DNA of 64,000 nt. It comes from an uncultured Porphyromonadaceae bacterium (GTDB lineage: Bacteria > Bacteroidota > Bacteroidia > Bacteroidales > Muribaculaceae). The notes under the pieces were generated by a model, which was given only the letters and a program-made list of their open reading frames with translations, searched no databases and had not been told where the DNA came from. Of the stretch, positions 53,157-62,283 are shown piece after piece. Each line of letters starts with the position of its first letter. Position 1 is the stretch's first letter. The DNA lies in assembly GCA_900555715.1 (NCBI GenBank), contig USMC01000001.1, positions 62,001 to 126,000 on the forward strand. The letters are read 5' to 3'. The position numbers and the translations under genes are program-made.

Positions 53157-54467
53157 TTAGGCGGTCATTCTCTCCTTGATTAGTCGGGCGTTTGAGTTCA
53201 CAAGGTCGATAATGCGGTCGTGGTACTCGGTATCCTTGTTATATTTGCCGTGGCACTGCACAACTTTGAGTGTCTGCAAGTCAACCTCTACCGTCTCTAT
53301 TATGGTATCGCCAATCCTTGCCGACAATACCAGCGTGTTCTTCTTAAGGTAGTAGGACGATGAGAATACGCAGATGTGCTGTGTGTTACCCTCTTGGCAG
53401 TATTCCTCTATGCTCTCAAGCACCTTCACCGATATTTCATTGTCGGAGATTACCAGACCGAAGAACTTGGATTTTAGAGCCTTGAACTGTTCCTCCTGCT
53501 CTTTCTCTCGGAGCAGTCTTTCCTCGGCTCTCCTACGCTCGGCGTCCTCACGCTCCCGTCTGCGTCTGTCCTCTATCATTCGGCTCAATCTGTCGTGCGC
53601 CTCTATGAAATCTTCTGGGCAGATGTTCTTGGGATTGCGGAGGTCTTTGCCGATGTTCTTCAGCATCCGCAGATAGTCGCACCACATTCCGATGTTGTTG
53701 ATATGATAGCGGTGGCGTTTGGCGATAAGGTACGATGCCCAAAATTCATCCGCATTGCAGGGATTGGAGAGAAAGTATTTCATTTCCTCAATCTCTCCGG
53801 CTTTCATCAGCGTCTCCATTCTTGGGTCGGCAAGCAGAGCCTTGAAAAGTCTGACGGGGGATACTCCGTAGAAATCGCCCTTGAAGCCGTTGCGTTGGAG
53901 TTGGGGTATTACCTTAATTCTCGGATATACCTCACTCCATGCGACAACATCATCATACAGTGGGTTGTGCGGGCGTATCTCCATGTCGCTCCAATAAGAC
54001 CAGCAGTCGCAGTAATGGAAAGTAAATCCACGGAGCAATGCCATATCGGTAACTTTGCCTTCCGGAGAAATCCACCTTTGCACGACCTCCTGACAATAGA
54101 GTTGTCTGACCTCCCCCTTACGGCTTTCGCTCGTTATCAGCGACACACGGATTACTTGAAAACCCTTGTGTACTGTTATGACACTGAAATATGTGGTTTC
54201 CTTATGGGTGCGTTTGCGGGTGTCCTTCACTTTCAGTTCAGTACCGCAGTGAGGGCATTTGCAACCGGCAATAGTGTCGCAAAGGTTGCCTTTCTCTCCC
54301 TTCCAAACGTGTCCGCAGTCTGAACATGTCATTGTTCCGCTATTTGTGCGATAGGCGAAATGCTCAATGCAGTGGCGGTATGCCCATTTCTCTTGTGTCG
54401 CGGTTATGGGGCGCAGTGTGGCGGATAGTGCTGCCACTTGCTTTTGTAATGCTGTCTTGGGTTTCAT
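53157..54467 (-). CDS. pcfJ: PcfJ-like protein
   Basis: A 436-residue protein of the PcfJ family. Near the N-terminus are two zinc-type cysteine pairs (CSDCGHVW and CKCPHCGTEL), then the PcfJ region with LLRGFTFHYCDCWSYW and ISPEGKVTDMALL. A highly charged coiled coil (DRRRREREDAERRRAEERLL) links to a C-terminal domain. PcfJ and PcfK were named from the pCF10 conjugative plasmid, where their job is not clear. It lies 11 bases after PcfK on the same strand. Confidence 0.85.
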   Translation of the reverse strand: MKPKTALQKQVAALSATLRPITATQEKWAYRHCIEHFAYRTNSGTMTCSDCGHVWKGEKGNLCDTIAGCKCPHCGTELKVKDTRKRTHKETTYFSVITVHKGFQVIRVSLITSESRKGEVRQLYCQEVVQRWISPEGKVTDMALLRGFTFHYCDCWSYWSDMEIRPHNPLYDDVVAWSEVYPRIKVIPQLQRNGFKGDFYGVSPVRLFKALLADPRMETLMKAGEIEEMKYFLSNPCNADEFWASYLIAKRHRYHINNIGMWCDYLRMLKNIGKDLRNPKNICPEDFIEAHDRLSRMIEDRRRREREDAERRRAEERLLREKEQEEQFKALKSKFFGLVISDNEISVKVLESIEEYCQEGNTQHICVFSSSYYLKKNTLVLSARIGDTIIETVEVDLQTLKVVQCHGKYNKDTEYHDRIIDLVNSNARLIKERMTA

Positions 54468-54478
54468 AGCCGTAATGA

Positions 54479-54913
54479 TTAGAAGTCGAATAGACTGGGT
54501 TGTTCAACTTGGGTTTTCTTTTCACTCACCTTCTTGGATTGCGTGGGTCTGCGCATTTTAGCCATTTCCTCATCACGGAGTCTGTTGATGGCGTCCTGCC
54601 GTGCCTGTTCCTTTTCTTCCTCGGTGAGTTCTACCGTATGGTTCACTACCACTTGGCAGTTGATAGGCTTGCCGACCTCTATCTCATTTTCTTCATAGTA
54701 ATGGACTGCCATTCCGAAGATTTCATCGTCTGCGAAGCCGTTGCAACCGCTTTTCTGCACTTGGTTGATGATAAAAGTACAGCAGTCGGATACTGACTTT
54801 GATGGATTGGCATACTTGACAGCGAACAGAGCGTCATTCTCCGCCATAGCTTCAAGATAAGCCTTGATTGTGTCTTGGAACGATTGTGTCCCTTTCATCG
54901 TGTTGCTTGCCAT
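54479..54913 (-). CDS. pcfK: PcfK-like protein
   Basis: A 144-residue soluble protein of the PcfK family. Conserved parts are FQDTIKAYLEAMAENDALFA, CCTFIINQVQKSGCNGFADD and EIFGMAVHYYEE, followed by a charged tail ending in QPSLFDF, which resembles a sliding-clamp-binding peptide (Q-x-x-L/F-F). This could tie it to replication of the element; that is an inference. It is always paired with PcfJ. Confidence 0.85.
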   Translation of the reverse strand: MASNTMKGTQSFQDTIKAYLEAMAENDALFAVKYANPSKSVSDCCTFIINQVQKSGCNGFADDEIFGMAVHYYEENEIEVGKPINCQVVVNHTVELTEEEKEQARQDAINRLRDEEMAKMRRPTQSKKVSEKKTQVEQPSLFDF

Positions 54914-54926
54914 AGTCGTAAATGTT

Positions 54927-55160
54927 TTAGAGTGTATTCATTATCCAATAGATTATCCCTAATGCGGAGAGGATTGAGATTATCCACCCGATGCCTCGGA
55001 ATATTCTTTTAATCAGCCAACCGATAGTCAGACCAACGATTGCTCCGATGACAATCAGTATCACTTTTGCCACCTTTGCAACCGCCTTGCTTATGCGGTA
55101 TTGATAGGAGGATTGGTGAGCTTGCCTTGACCTATTTATATGTTGTTCTGTGGCTTTCAT
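54927..55160 (-). CDS. Small membrane protein
   Basis: A 77-residue protein. A basic N-terminal third (RSRQAHQSSYQYRISKAVAK) is followed by two adjacent membrane helices (VILIVIGAIVGLTIGWLIKR and IGWIISILSALGIIYWIM). It is the first gene of the minus-strand PcfK/PcfJ block. I know no family for it. Surface exclusion or anchoring of the PcfK/PcfJ proteins would be guesses. Confidence 0.6.
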   Translation of the reverse strand: MKATEQHINRSRQAHQSSYQYRISKAVAKVAKVILIVIGAIVGLTIGWLIKRIFRGIGWIISILSALGIIYWIMNTL

Positions 55161-55213
55161 ATCGGTGGGGGCTTTTTTTTAACCTCATGCGTCCAAAGAC
55201 AGTGTGGTTGTTT

Positions 55214-55355
55214 GAGTTGCTTGACACCTGAAAGGCGTGTGGCACAAAAGAAGGGATGTTCACGGCAAGACGGAAAAATACTACTCGCAGAGTGGAGATT
55301 TTTCCGGATCGACGCGAATGTCCCTTTGCCACACGTTTATTTTGGCAAGCAACTC
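55214..55355. repeat. 142-bp nested imperfect palindrome
   Basis: Four nested inverted repeats share one axis: GAGTTGCTTG (55214-55223 with 55346-55355), CGTGTGGCA (55236-55244 with 55327-55335), AAGGGATGTTC (55251-55261 with 55316-55326, two mismatches) and CGGAAAAAT (55271-55279 with 55298-55306). It could be a MITE-like remnant, a protein-binding cruciform or a structured RNA. Confidence 0.65.
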
Positions 55356-55523
55356 CAACAGACCCACAAGACTCAGGTACGCATCAGATGAAAATGGCCT
55401 CCCCGATATACAGGAAAGCCACAGGACGACATTGAAATCAAAAATGCCGGACTTTACTGAACGGCATCATATTGAAAAATCTGGGGAAACAAGAAAATGG
55501 CAGAAAGAGAAAAGAAAGGAGAG

Positions 55524-55722
55524 TGCAATCCCGGAACAGGATAATGTCCGGCATTTGTTCAGCCGGAGAGCAGCGCAGGCGCAGGGCAAATGACGGTCTT
55601 TATCCCCGTTGATTGAATTACCTGCGGGACATGGAATGACTGTGTTAAGTCGTAAGATGTGAACAACCGTCCCCGGTTGCACATCTTTCGGCGACACGGA
55701 TATTCGATGTCCAGCATCGCAG
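55524..55722 (+). repeat. 200-bp direct repeat, copy 1
   Basis: This copy begins TGCAATCCCGGAACAGGATA and is over 90 percent identical by eye to copy 2, with one single-base gap. No frame is conserved between copies as a clear gene. Confidence 0.8.
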
Positions 55723-55793
55723 TGTGGCAATGTAGAAATCCGGAACCGTCCTGTCAAGGACAACAATCAGGCAATAAGAAAAATAATGGAGTA

Positions 55794-55993
55794 TGCAATC
55801 CCGGAACAGGATAATGTCCGGCATTTGTTCAAGCCGGAGAGCAGCGCAGGCGCAGGGCAAATGACGGTCTTTATCCCCGTGGATTGAATTACCTGCAGGA
55901 CATGGAATGACCGTGTTCAGTCGTAAGATGCGGACAACCGTCTCCGGTTGCACATCTTCCGGCGACACGGCTATTCGATGTCCAGCATCGCAG
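55794..55993 (+). repeat. 200-bp direct repeat, copy 2
   Basis: Second copy, offset by 270-271 bases. The differences are scattered transitions and a few transversions, so the duplication is not recent. Confidence 0.8.
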
Positions 55994-56245
55994 CGAAGTC
56001 CAGCGAAGTATATTTCAGATTCAGTCATCTGACATTATTAAGTATCAAAAATTATGAGTACTTTTGTGTGCAAAATTACGAATTGGAGTTACGGCTACTT
56101 AATAGTGACCCCGATTATGGGGCTGCGAGAGGTGTACTTTCCGGTGTTGTCATAGGTAAAAACAGGCAAATTACGATAGTTAAAAATCCTTAACACAAGC
56201 CAAAAATCTAAAATTCAATTTACTCGGCTTTCCGTCAACTTCCAC

Positions 56246-56266
56246 AAAAGTACACGATTAGTACCC
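56246..56266 (+). repeat. Proposed attR of the ICE
   Basis: GTAC-ACGATTA-GTAC with the same AAAA and CC flanks as 5062-5082. It lies 34 bases before the leuS -33 element, so insertion here leaves the leuS promoter intact. Confidence 0.5.
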
Positions 56267-56299
56267 ACGTCTCTCCAAACCCCTCTGAAAATCACCGAG

Positions 56300-56331
56300 T
56301 TTGCCCAAATAAGAAAAAATTTGTAATTTTG
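56300..56331 (+). promoter_or_regulatory. leuS promoter
   Basis: TTTG (56300-56303), 20 bases, TAATTTTG (56324-56331): a full Bacteroidota consensus, 45 bases before the leuS ATG. Confidence 0.8.
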
Positions 56332-56376
56332 TGGATTAATAGATATTTAAAGCATCCACAGAAATCAGTCACAGCT

Positions 56377-59151
56377 ATGGAATATAATCATAAAGAAATC
56401 GAGCCGCGCGTCCGGCAGTACTGGAAAGACAAAGACATCTACCGTGTGGACATCGATCCGTCGCGTCCGAAATATTATGTACTCGACATGTTTCCCTATC
56501 CATCGGGCGCCGGTCTGCACGTCGGTCATCCCTTAGGTTATATTTCAAGCGATATCTTCGCCCGCTACAAACGTCTGCGCGGGTTTAACGTCCTACACCC
56601 GATGGGCTACGACGCCTACGGTCTTCCCGCCGAACAATATGCCATCCAGACCGGGCAGCACCCCGAAGTGACGACGCGCATCAATGTGGAGCGCTACGGC
56701 AAGCAGCTCGACAATATAGGATTGAGCTTTGACTGGAGCCGCCAGATACGCACCTGCGATCCGGAGTTCTATAAATGGACGCAGTGGGCTTTCCTGCGCA
56801 TGTTCGAAAGCTATTACGACACCGCCGCCGACCGCGCCATGCCTGTTACCGGGCTCGTGGCTCACTTTGAGAAAGAAGGCAGCGCCGGAGTTCATGCCGC
56901 CTGCGGCAAGGAACTGCATTTCACGGCTGCCGAATGGAATGCGATGAGCGCCAAGGAGAAGAGCGATGTGCTGATGAACTACCGTCTTGCCTATCTCGGC
57001 AACTCGATGGTGAACTGGTGTCCGAAGCTCGGCACAGTGCTTGCCAACGACGAGGTGAGCGAAGGCGTCTCTGTCCGCGGAGGCTACCCTGTGGAGCAGA
57101 AAGAGATGTGGCAGTGGTTCCTGCGTGTGTCGGCGTATGCCGAGCGTCTTCTCAAAGGTCTTGACCGCATCGACTGGTCCGACTCCATCAAAGAGACACA
57201 GCGCAACTGGATAGGCCGCAGCGAAGGCGCCGAGATGCATTTCCGCATCGACGGTCGCGACGACATCGATCTTGAAATATTCACCACCCGCGCCGACACA
57301 GTCTTCGGCGTGACATTCATGGTTCTCGCACCGGAGAGCAAATACGTCGCTCAGCTTACGACTCCGGAGCAGCGTGCCGCTGTGGACGCATATCTCGAGT
57401 CCATCAAGCACCGCACCGAACGCGAGCGCATGATAGACAAGAAGGTGACAGGCGTTTTCAGCGGTTCGTATGCCATCAATCCGCTGTCGGGCAAGAAGGT
57501 TCCGGTATGGATCAGCGATTATGTCCTCGCAGGCTACGGCACCGGCGCCATCATGGCAGTGCCGGCGCATGACAGCCGCGACTACGCTTTCGCCCGCCAT
57601 TTCGACCTGCCGGTGATTCCTCTTATCGAAGGCGCCGATGTGAGTGAGGCTTCGTTTGATGCCAAGGAGGGCAAGATGATAAATTCGGCCGGTCCGGAGC
57701 TGAACCTCAACGGCATGGATGTGAAAGACGCCATCGCCGCCGCCAAGAAATATATCGAGAAAGCAGGGATAGGACGCGTGAAAGTGAACTATCGCCTCCG
57801 CGACGCCATTTTCAGCCGCCAGCGCTACTGGGGCGAGCCCATACCCATCTGCTACGTCGACGGCATCCCGCAGCCTTACGAAAATCTGCCCCTCGAACTG
57901 CCCGAAATCGACAAATATTTGCCTACCGAGACGGGCGAGCCGCCGCTGGGACGTGCTAAAGACTGGCATACTCCCGAAGGCTACCCGCTCGAACTCAATA
58001 CCATGCCCGGCTTCGCCGGATCGTCGGCATACTACCTGCGGTATATGGATCCGCACAACGACGGTGCTCTTGTGTCGAAGGAAGCCAACGGCTACTGGCG
58101 CAGCGTCGACCTCTACGTCGGCGGCAGCGAGCATGCCACAGGGCATCTCATCTACAGCCGGTTCTGGAACAAGTTCCTTTTCGACTACGGCTATGTGGTC
58201 GAGGACGAGCCTTTCCGCAAGCTCATCAACCAGGGCATGATTCAGGGTCGCACAAGCTTTGTCTACCGTATCAAGGACACCAATACTTTTGTCACTGCCG
58301 GAAAGAAAGATCAGTACGACACCACACCCATACGCGTCGACATCAACATGGTCGACAACGATGTGCTCGACCAGGATGCTTTCCGCGCCTGGCGCCCCGA
58401 GTTTGCTGACGCGCAGTTTGTCTGCGAGGACGACGGACGCTATGTATGCGGCTGGGCGGTTGAGAAGATGTCGAAGTCGATGTTCAACGTCGTCAATCCC
58501 GACGACATCGTCGAACGCTACGGCGCCGATACTCTCCGCCTCTACGAAATGTTCCTCGGTCCTATCGAGCAGAGCAAACCATGGAACACGCACGGCATCG
58601 ACGGTGTCTACCGTTTCCTCAAGAAATTCTGGAGCCTCTATTACAAGGGCGACACTCTCCTTGTCGACGACAGCAAGCCGTCGGAAGAGAGCCTGCGCAG
58701 CCTCCACAAGCTCATCAGGAAGGTGACTGCCGACATCGAGGCGTTCTCGTTCAACACGTCTGTTGCGGCGTTTATGATATGTGTCAACGAACTCGCACAG
58801 CAGAAATGCAGCTCGCGCGAAGTTCTTGAGCCGCTTGTCGTTCTTCTTGCGCCTTTCGCTCCCCACATCGCCGAGGAGCTGTGGCAGAAGGCTCTCGGTT
58901 ACGACACGAGTGTCGTCGATGCCGCATGGCCCGAGTACAACGAAGACTACCTCAAGGAGTCGACAGTGACGATGGCTGTGTCGTTCAACGGCAAGGCACG
59001 TTTCAACATCAGTGTTCCGGCAGATGCTTCCGCCGAAGTGGCGCAGGAGACAGCGCTTGCCGATCCTGCCGCAGCGAAGTGGCTCGACGGCAAGACCGTG
59101 CGCAAGGTCATCGTGGTGCCCGGTAAAATCGTCAACATTGTCGTGGGCTGA
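56377..59151 (+). CDS. leuS: Leucyl-tRNA synthetase
   Basis: A 924-residue class I aminoacyl-tRNA synthetase that charges tRNA-Leu. I start it at the ATG at 56377 (EYNHKEIEPRVRQYWKDKDI); the earlier frame begins inside the -7 box. The HIGH-type motif is GLHVGHPLGY (residues 48-57 region), the editing domain sits near 220-420 with VFGVTFMVLAPES and YGTGAIMAVPAHDSRD, and KMSKSMFNVV is the KMSKS loop. Length agrees with Bacteroidota LeuRS. It is chromosomal and flanks the ICE. Confidence 0.97.
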   Translation: MEYNHKEIEPRVRQYWKDKDIYRVDIDPSRPKYYVLDMFPYPSGAGLHVGHPLGYISSDIFARYKRLRGFNVLHPMGYDAYGLPAEQYAIQTGQHPEVTTRINVERYGKQLDNIGLSFDWSRQIRTCDPEFYKWTQWAFLRMFESYYDTAADRAMPVTGLVAHFEKEGSAGVHAACGKELHFTAAEWNAMSAKEKSDVLMNYRLAYLGNSMVNWCPKLGTVLANDEVSEGVSVRGGYPVEQKEMWQWFLRVSAYAERLLKGLDRIDWSDSIKETQRNWIGRSEGAEMHFRIDGRDDIDLEIFTTRADTVFGVTFMVLAPESKYVAQLTTPEQRAAVDAYLESIKHRTERERMIDKKVTGVFSGSYAINPLSGKKVPVWISDYVLAGYGTGAIMAVPAHDSRDYAFARHFDLPVIPLIEGADVSEASFDAKEGKMINSAGPELNLNGMDVKDAIAAAKKYIEKAGIGRVKVNYRLRDAIFSRQRYWGEPIPICYVDGIPQPYENLPLELPEIDKYLPTETGEPPLGRAKDWHTPEGYPLELNTMPGFAGSSAYYLRYMDPHNDGALVSKEANGYWRSVDLYVGGSEHATGHLIYSRFWNKFLFDYGYVVEDEPFRKLINQGMIQGRTSFVYRIKDTNTFVTAGKKDQYDTTPIRVDINMVDNDVLDQDAFRAWRPEFADAQFVCEDDGRYVCGWAVEKMSKSMFNVVNPDDIVERYGADTLRLYEMFLGPIEQSKPWNTHGIDGVYRFLKKFWSLYYKGDTLLVDDSKPSEESLRSLHKLIRKVTADIEAFSFNTSVAAFMICVNELAQQKCSSREVLEPLVVLLAPFAPHIAEELWQKALGYDTSVVDAAWPEYNEDYLKESTVTMAVSFNGKARFNISVPADASAEVAQETALADPAAAKWLDGKTVRKVIVVPGKIVNIVVG

Positions 59152-59215
59152 TGTTTAACAGATATTATAGAGCATTCTACGGCAATAAGCCAGGCAATAT
59201 AGCGTTATTTTTCTG

Positions 59216-59812
59216 ATGAAACAGATTATATTCGCCACAGGCAATGCCAATAAGCTCCGCGAGTTGCGCCAGATCCTCGGTCCGTCGTACGAAGTGAAAG
59301 GTCTTGCCGACATAGGCTGCCACGACGACATCCCGGAGACCGCCGACACCTTCGAAGGCAACGCCCTGCAAAAAGCACAGTGGGTGAAGGATCGCTACGG
59401 ATACGACTGCATAGCGGAAGACGCCGGTCTGGAAGTCGACGCTCTCGGCGGTGCTCCCGGCGTGTTCAGCGCCCGCTATGCCGGTCCGGGTCATGATGCC
59501 GGAGCCAATAACAGGCTGCTTCTGGAGCGCATGGAAGGCGTAACTGACCGTACGGCACGATTCCGCGCCGTTCTTGTTCTTCTACGCGACAGCGACGGCG
59601 CTCACTTCTTCGAAGGAAAAATCGAAGGAGACATTCTCGAAGCGCCGCGCGGCGACGGCGGTTTCGGCTACGACCCTCTGTTCGTGCCGAAAGGCTGGAC
59701 AAAGACTTTTGCCGAGGCATCGGCGGAAGAAAAGAATGCTGTCAGTCACCGCGGGCAGGCTGTGGCGGCTCTGCGCAATTTCATCGCTAAGGAAAACGAC
59801 AACAAGCCATAA
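59216..59812 (+). CDS. rdgB: dITP/XTP pyrophosphatase
   Basis: A 198-residue Ham1/RdgB-type enzyme that hydrolyses ITP, dITP and XTP to monophosphates, keeping damaged purines out of DNA and RNA. Marks are FATGNANKLRELRQIL at the start, ETADTFEGNALQKA with the metal-binding acid, AEDAGLEVDALGGAPGVFSA, and GFGYDPLFVPKG near the end, then SHRGQA. The full length is normal. It starts 64 bases after leuS and 6 bases before the porZ-like gene, probably one operon. Confidence 0.95.
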   Translation: MKQIIFATGNANKLRELRQILGPSYEVKGLADIGCHDDIPETADTFEGNALQKAQWVKDRYGYDCIAEDAGLEVDALGGAPGVFSARYAGPGHDAGANNRLLLERMEGVTDRTARFRAVLVLLRDSDGAHFFEGKIEGDILEAPRGDGGFGYDPLFVPKGWTKTFAEASAEEKNAVSHRGQAVAALRNFIAKENDNKP

Positions 59813-59818
59813 TAAAGT

Positions 59819-62254
59819 ATGTTCAAGAAAACTCTCCATATTCTCTCTCTCGCCCTGTGCCTTGCGTGCTCGGTGACTGTCGTCGCCCAGATGAAGACAG
59901 GCCGCTGGACAAGTTATGCCGTCAGCGGTACTATGAGCAAAATCGCCGAGGCTTCCGACAAGGTCTACATGCACCTCGGACCATCGCTTTTCTCGCTGTC
60001 GGACGACAATGAGTTCTACAGCTACAGCCCGAGCAACAAACTGTCCGACACCTCCGCGATAACCGGTATCTGGTACTGCAAGGAAGGACGCTATCTTTTT
60101 GTCGCCTACGAGTCGGGCAACATCGACATCATCTACGACGACGGACGCGTCTGCAACATGGCGGATATCAAGGATGCGGTGCTTACTTTCGGCAGAACCA
60201 TCAACGACGTCGCTTTTGCCGGCGGACGCATATACGTCGCCACCGATTTCGGAATTGTTGTCTTCGACGCAGAGAAAAATCAGGTGATAGAATCGGGAAT
60301 CTATAATTCTCCGATTGTGCATGTGTTTGTAATGGGCGATAATCTTGTTCTTATCCATGAGCACGAAGTGCTGTCGGCTCCGCTCGATGTGCGCCATAAT
60401 CAGCTCGACAGATTCGTGGCGCTATCGAAGAATCTGTGGTACAATAAGGTTGTCAAGCTCGACGACAATCACTTTTTCTATATCCATACATCCGGTCGTC
60501 CTTACATCGGAACATTGGATTTCGATGCCGGAACGTGCCGCGTGGCGGCTCTCGAAATAGGCAACAACATTGCCAATGATATTTCCGCCGCCGACAGCGG
60601 TGTCGCCGTCTATCAGGGTGATGACATTTATATCTACGGCGCCGACAACAGCATTGCCAAAGCGACGCTTCCCGAAGCTTTCGCCGGTTCAAAGACCTAT
60701 GTAAGCAGCGGTCTCGAATCGGTATGGACGAACAACCGCGACGGCGTGGCATGTCTCGACCTCAGCAAGTCTACTCCGTCGGTCACGATGCAGCCCTTCC
60801 AGCCGGAAGCTTTCACCATGATCAATCCGGCAGCTATGGTGTGGAGCGGCGACGGCAGCCGTCTCTATGTGTCGAACATCGGTCCTTCGCATCATCTTGC
60901 CGGAATCAAAGGCGAAGGCTATGATGTCGTCGCCCGCGTGTGCAGCGTCGAGGGCGGTGTAATCCGCAATGTAATGCCGTCGTCGGTGAAACTCGAAAAC
61001 AGCCCCGAACTCTCGGATGCGCAGCGCCGTGCAGGCACCGAAGAAATCATCGGCGGTCCTTCGCGCATTGCCGTCGATCCGGACGATCCGTCGCTTATAT
61101 ATGTCCCCGTCCGCCGTGCCGGTGTGTTTGCTGTCAGAGACGGAGAATTTGTAGCGCTCATCAATTCAGACAATGCGCCCTATGAGCCCGATGCTAACCG
61201 TTGGTCGCAGAACAGTTTCCTCGCCGCTATCGATCAGGACGACAATCTGTGGATTGCCGACAGCTATAAAACGCCGGCGAGCATCTTCGTCCTTCCCGCC
61301 GCCAAGCGCCGTTCGAAAATAAAGAATCTCACTGAGTCGGACTGGACGACGGTCAAGCTTCCCGAATCTTTCCAGAGACCCAATCGCGACTATTTCGTAA
61401 CTTTCGGAAAACGTTCCCATTATAACATCATCTCCAGCGGACTCTGGGGTATCGGTTTCCTGATTATGGACAACAACGGTACTCCGAGCAATTTCCGCGA
61501 CGATAAATTCGCCTACTATTCGAGTGTTACCGATCAGAACGGCAACGTCCTCTCTCTCGACTATACAACCTGCGCGGTAGAGGATGCCGGCGGTAAGTTC
61601 TGGGTAGGCACCGGTCAGGGGCTCTTCGTGATAGATAATCCCGCCGGAGCCATGAGCGGCAACACGACGGTCCGCCGCCCCATTGTGCCTCGCAACGACG
61701 GTACGCAGCTCGGCGACTATCTTCTGAGCACTGAGAAAATCAATGCGATATCCGTCGATCCGTCCAACCGCAAATGGATTGCTACCGAAAGTTCCGGCGT
61801 GTACCTCGTCAGCGCCGACGGCACGGAGATAATAGCCAATTACAACACGTCCAACAGCGCCCTGCCATCCAACTGCGTCTATACTGTATCCGCCGATCCG
61901 GGCAGCAATAAGGTCTATATGGGCACGCAGCTCGGCACAGTATGCTTCGACAGCGACTCATCACCGGCGGCAGAAGATTTTTCAGATGTCTATGCCTATC
62001 CGAACCCTGTGCGACCTGAATATTCCGGATGGATCACTATCGCAGGACTTATGGAAGGCTCTCTTGTCAAGATCGCCGATGCTGCCGGAAATGTCTTTTT
62101 CCAGGGTCGCTCCGAAGGCGGAATGATAGCCTGGGACGGCTGTGATGCCTCCGGCAGCAGAGTACGCACGGGAGTGTACTATGTATTCGCCTCGCAGGGC
62201 GGCGAAGGCACGCCGACAAGCGGTGCGGTAACGAAAATTCTTGTAGTAAACTAA
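59819..62254 (+). CDS. porZ: PorZ-like type IX secretion surface protein
   Basis: An 811-residue exported protein. A signal peptide (LSLALCLACSVTVVAQ) is followed by two beta-propeller-like halves (GTMSKIAEASDKVYMHLGPS, AISVDPSNRKWIATESSGVY) and a C-terminal beta-sandwich of T9SS type (YAYPNPVRPEYSGWITIAGL, SLVKIADAAGNVFFQG, VRTGVYYVFAS). In Porphyromonas, PorZ is part of the attachment complex that links T9SS cargo to lipopolysaccharide. Domain order and size agree. The presence of a full T9SS cannot be seen in this window. Confidence 0.82.
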   Translation: MFKKTLHILSLALCLACSVTVVAQMKTGRWTSYAVSGTMSKIAEASDKVYMHLGPSLFSLSDDNEFYSYSPSNKLSDTSAITGIWYCKEGRYLFVAYESGNIDIIYDDGRVCNMADIKDAVLTFGRTINDVAFAGGRIYVATDFGIVVFDAEKNQVIESGIYNSPIVHVFVMGDNLVLIHEHEVLSAPLDVRHNQLDRFVALSKNLWYNKVVKLDDNHFFYIHTSGRPYIGTLDFDAGTCRVAALEIGNNIANDISAADSGVAVYQGDDIYIYGADNSIAKATLPEAFAGSKTYVSSGLESVWTNNRDGVACLDLSKSTPSVTMQPFQPEAFTMINPAAMVWSGDGSRLYVSNIGPSHHLAGIKGEGYDVVARVCSVEGGVIRNVMPSSVKLENSPELSDAQRRAGTEEIIGGPSRIAVDPDDPSLIYVPVRRAGVFAVRDGEFVALINSDNAPYEPDANRWSQNSFLAAIDQDDNLWIADSYKTPASIFVLPAAKRRSKIKNLTESDWTTVKLPESFQRPNRDYFVTFGKRSHYNIISSGLWGIGFLIMDNNGTPSNFRDDKFAYYSSVTDQNGNVLSLDYTTCAVEDAGGKFWVGTGQGLFVIDNPAGAMSGNTTVRRPIVPRNDGTQLGDYLLSTEKINAISVDPSNRKWIATESSGVYLVSADGTEIIANYNTSNSALPSNCVYTVSADPGSNKVYMGTQLGTVCFDSDSSPAAEDFSDVYAYPNPVRPEYSGWITIAGLMEGSLVKIADAAGNVFFQGRSEGGMIAWDGCDASGSRVRTGVYYVFASQGGEGTPTSGAVTKILVVN

Positions 62255-62283
62255 GAAGCTGTTTTGAAATAAACTGAATTCTG

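Larger units (their letters stand above)
5062..56266. mobile_element. Integrative and conjugative element, CTnDOT-like transfer type, with RiPP cargo
   Basis: The interval contains a tyrosine integrase at one end, excisionase-like HTH proteins, relaxase, coupling protein, a full traA-traQ set, PcfJ/PcfK and cargo, flanked on both sides by chromosomal housekeeping-type genes. The limits rest on a 21-bp sequence found in direct orientation at 5062-5082 and 56246-56266 (18 of 21 identical). The ICE itself is certain; the exact ends are an inference. Confidence 0.8.
55161..56376. other. Repeat-rich non-coding right end of the ICE and leuS upstream region
   Basis: No gene is credible here; short frames are shadows in repeats. 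Contents in order: a 142-bp imperfect palindrome, two 200-bp direct repeats, a weak TACTTTTG at 56059, the proposed attR, and the leuS promoter. Confidence 0.7.

Noticed and set aside
55237..56028. Several short frames in the right-end repeats
   Set aside because: They are not conserved in reading frame between the two repeat copies and show no protein motif.
56329..56376. Upstream start of leuS
   Set aside because: It lies inside the -7 box of a full consensus promoter.
56593..58866. 757-codon open frame on the minus strand
   Set aside because: It is a shadow of leuS, produced by its GC-rich codon use.
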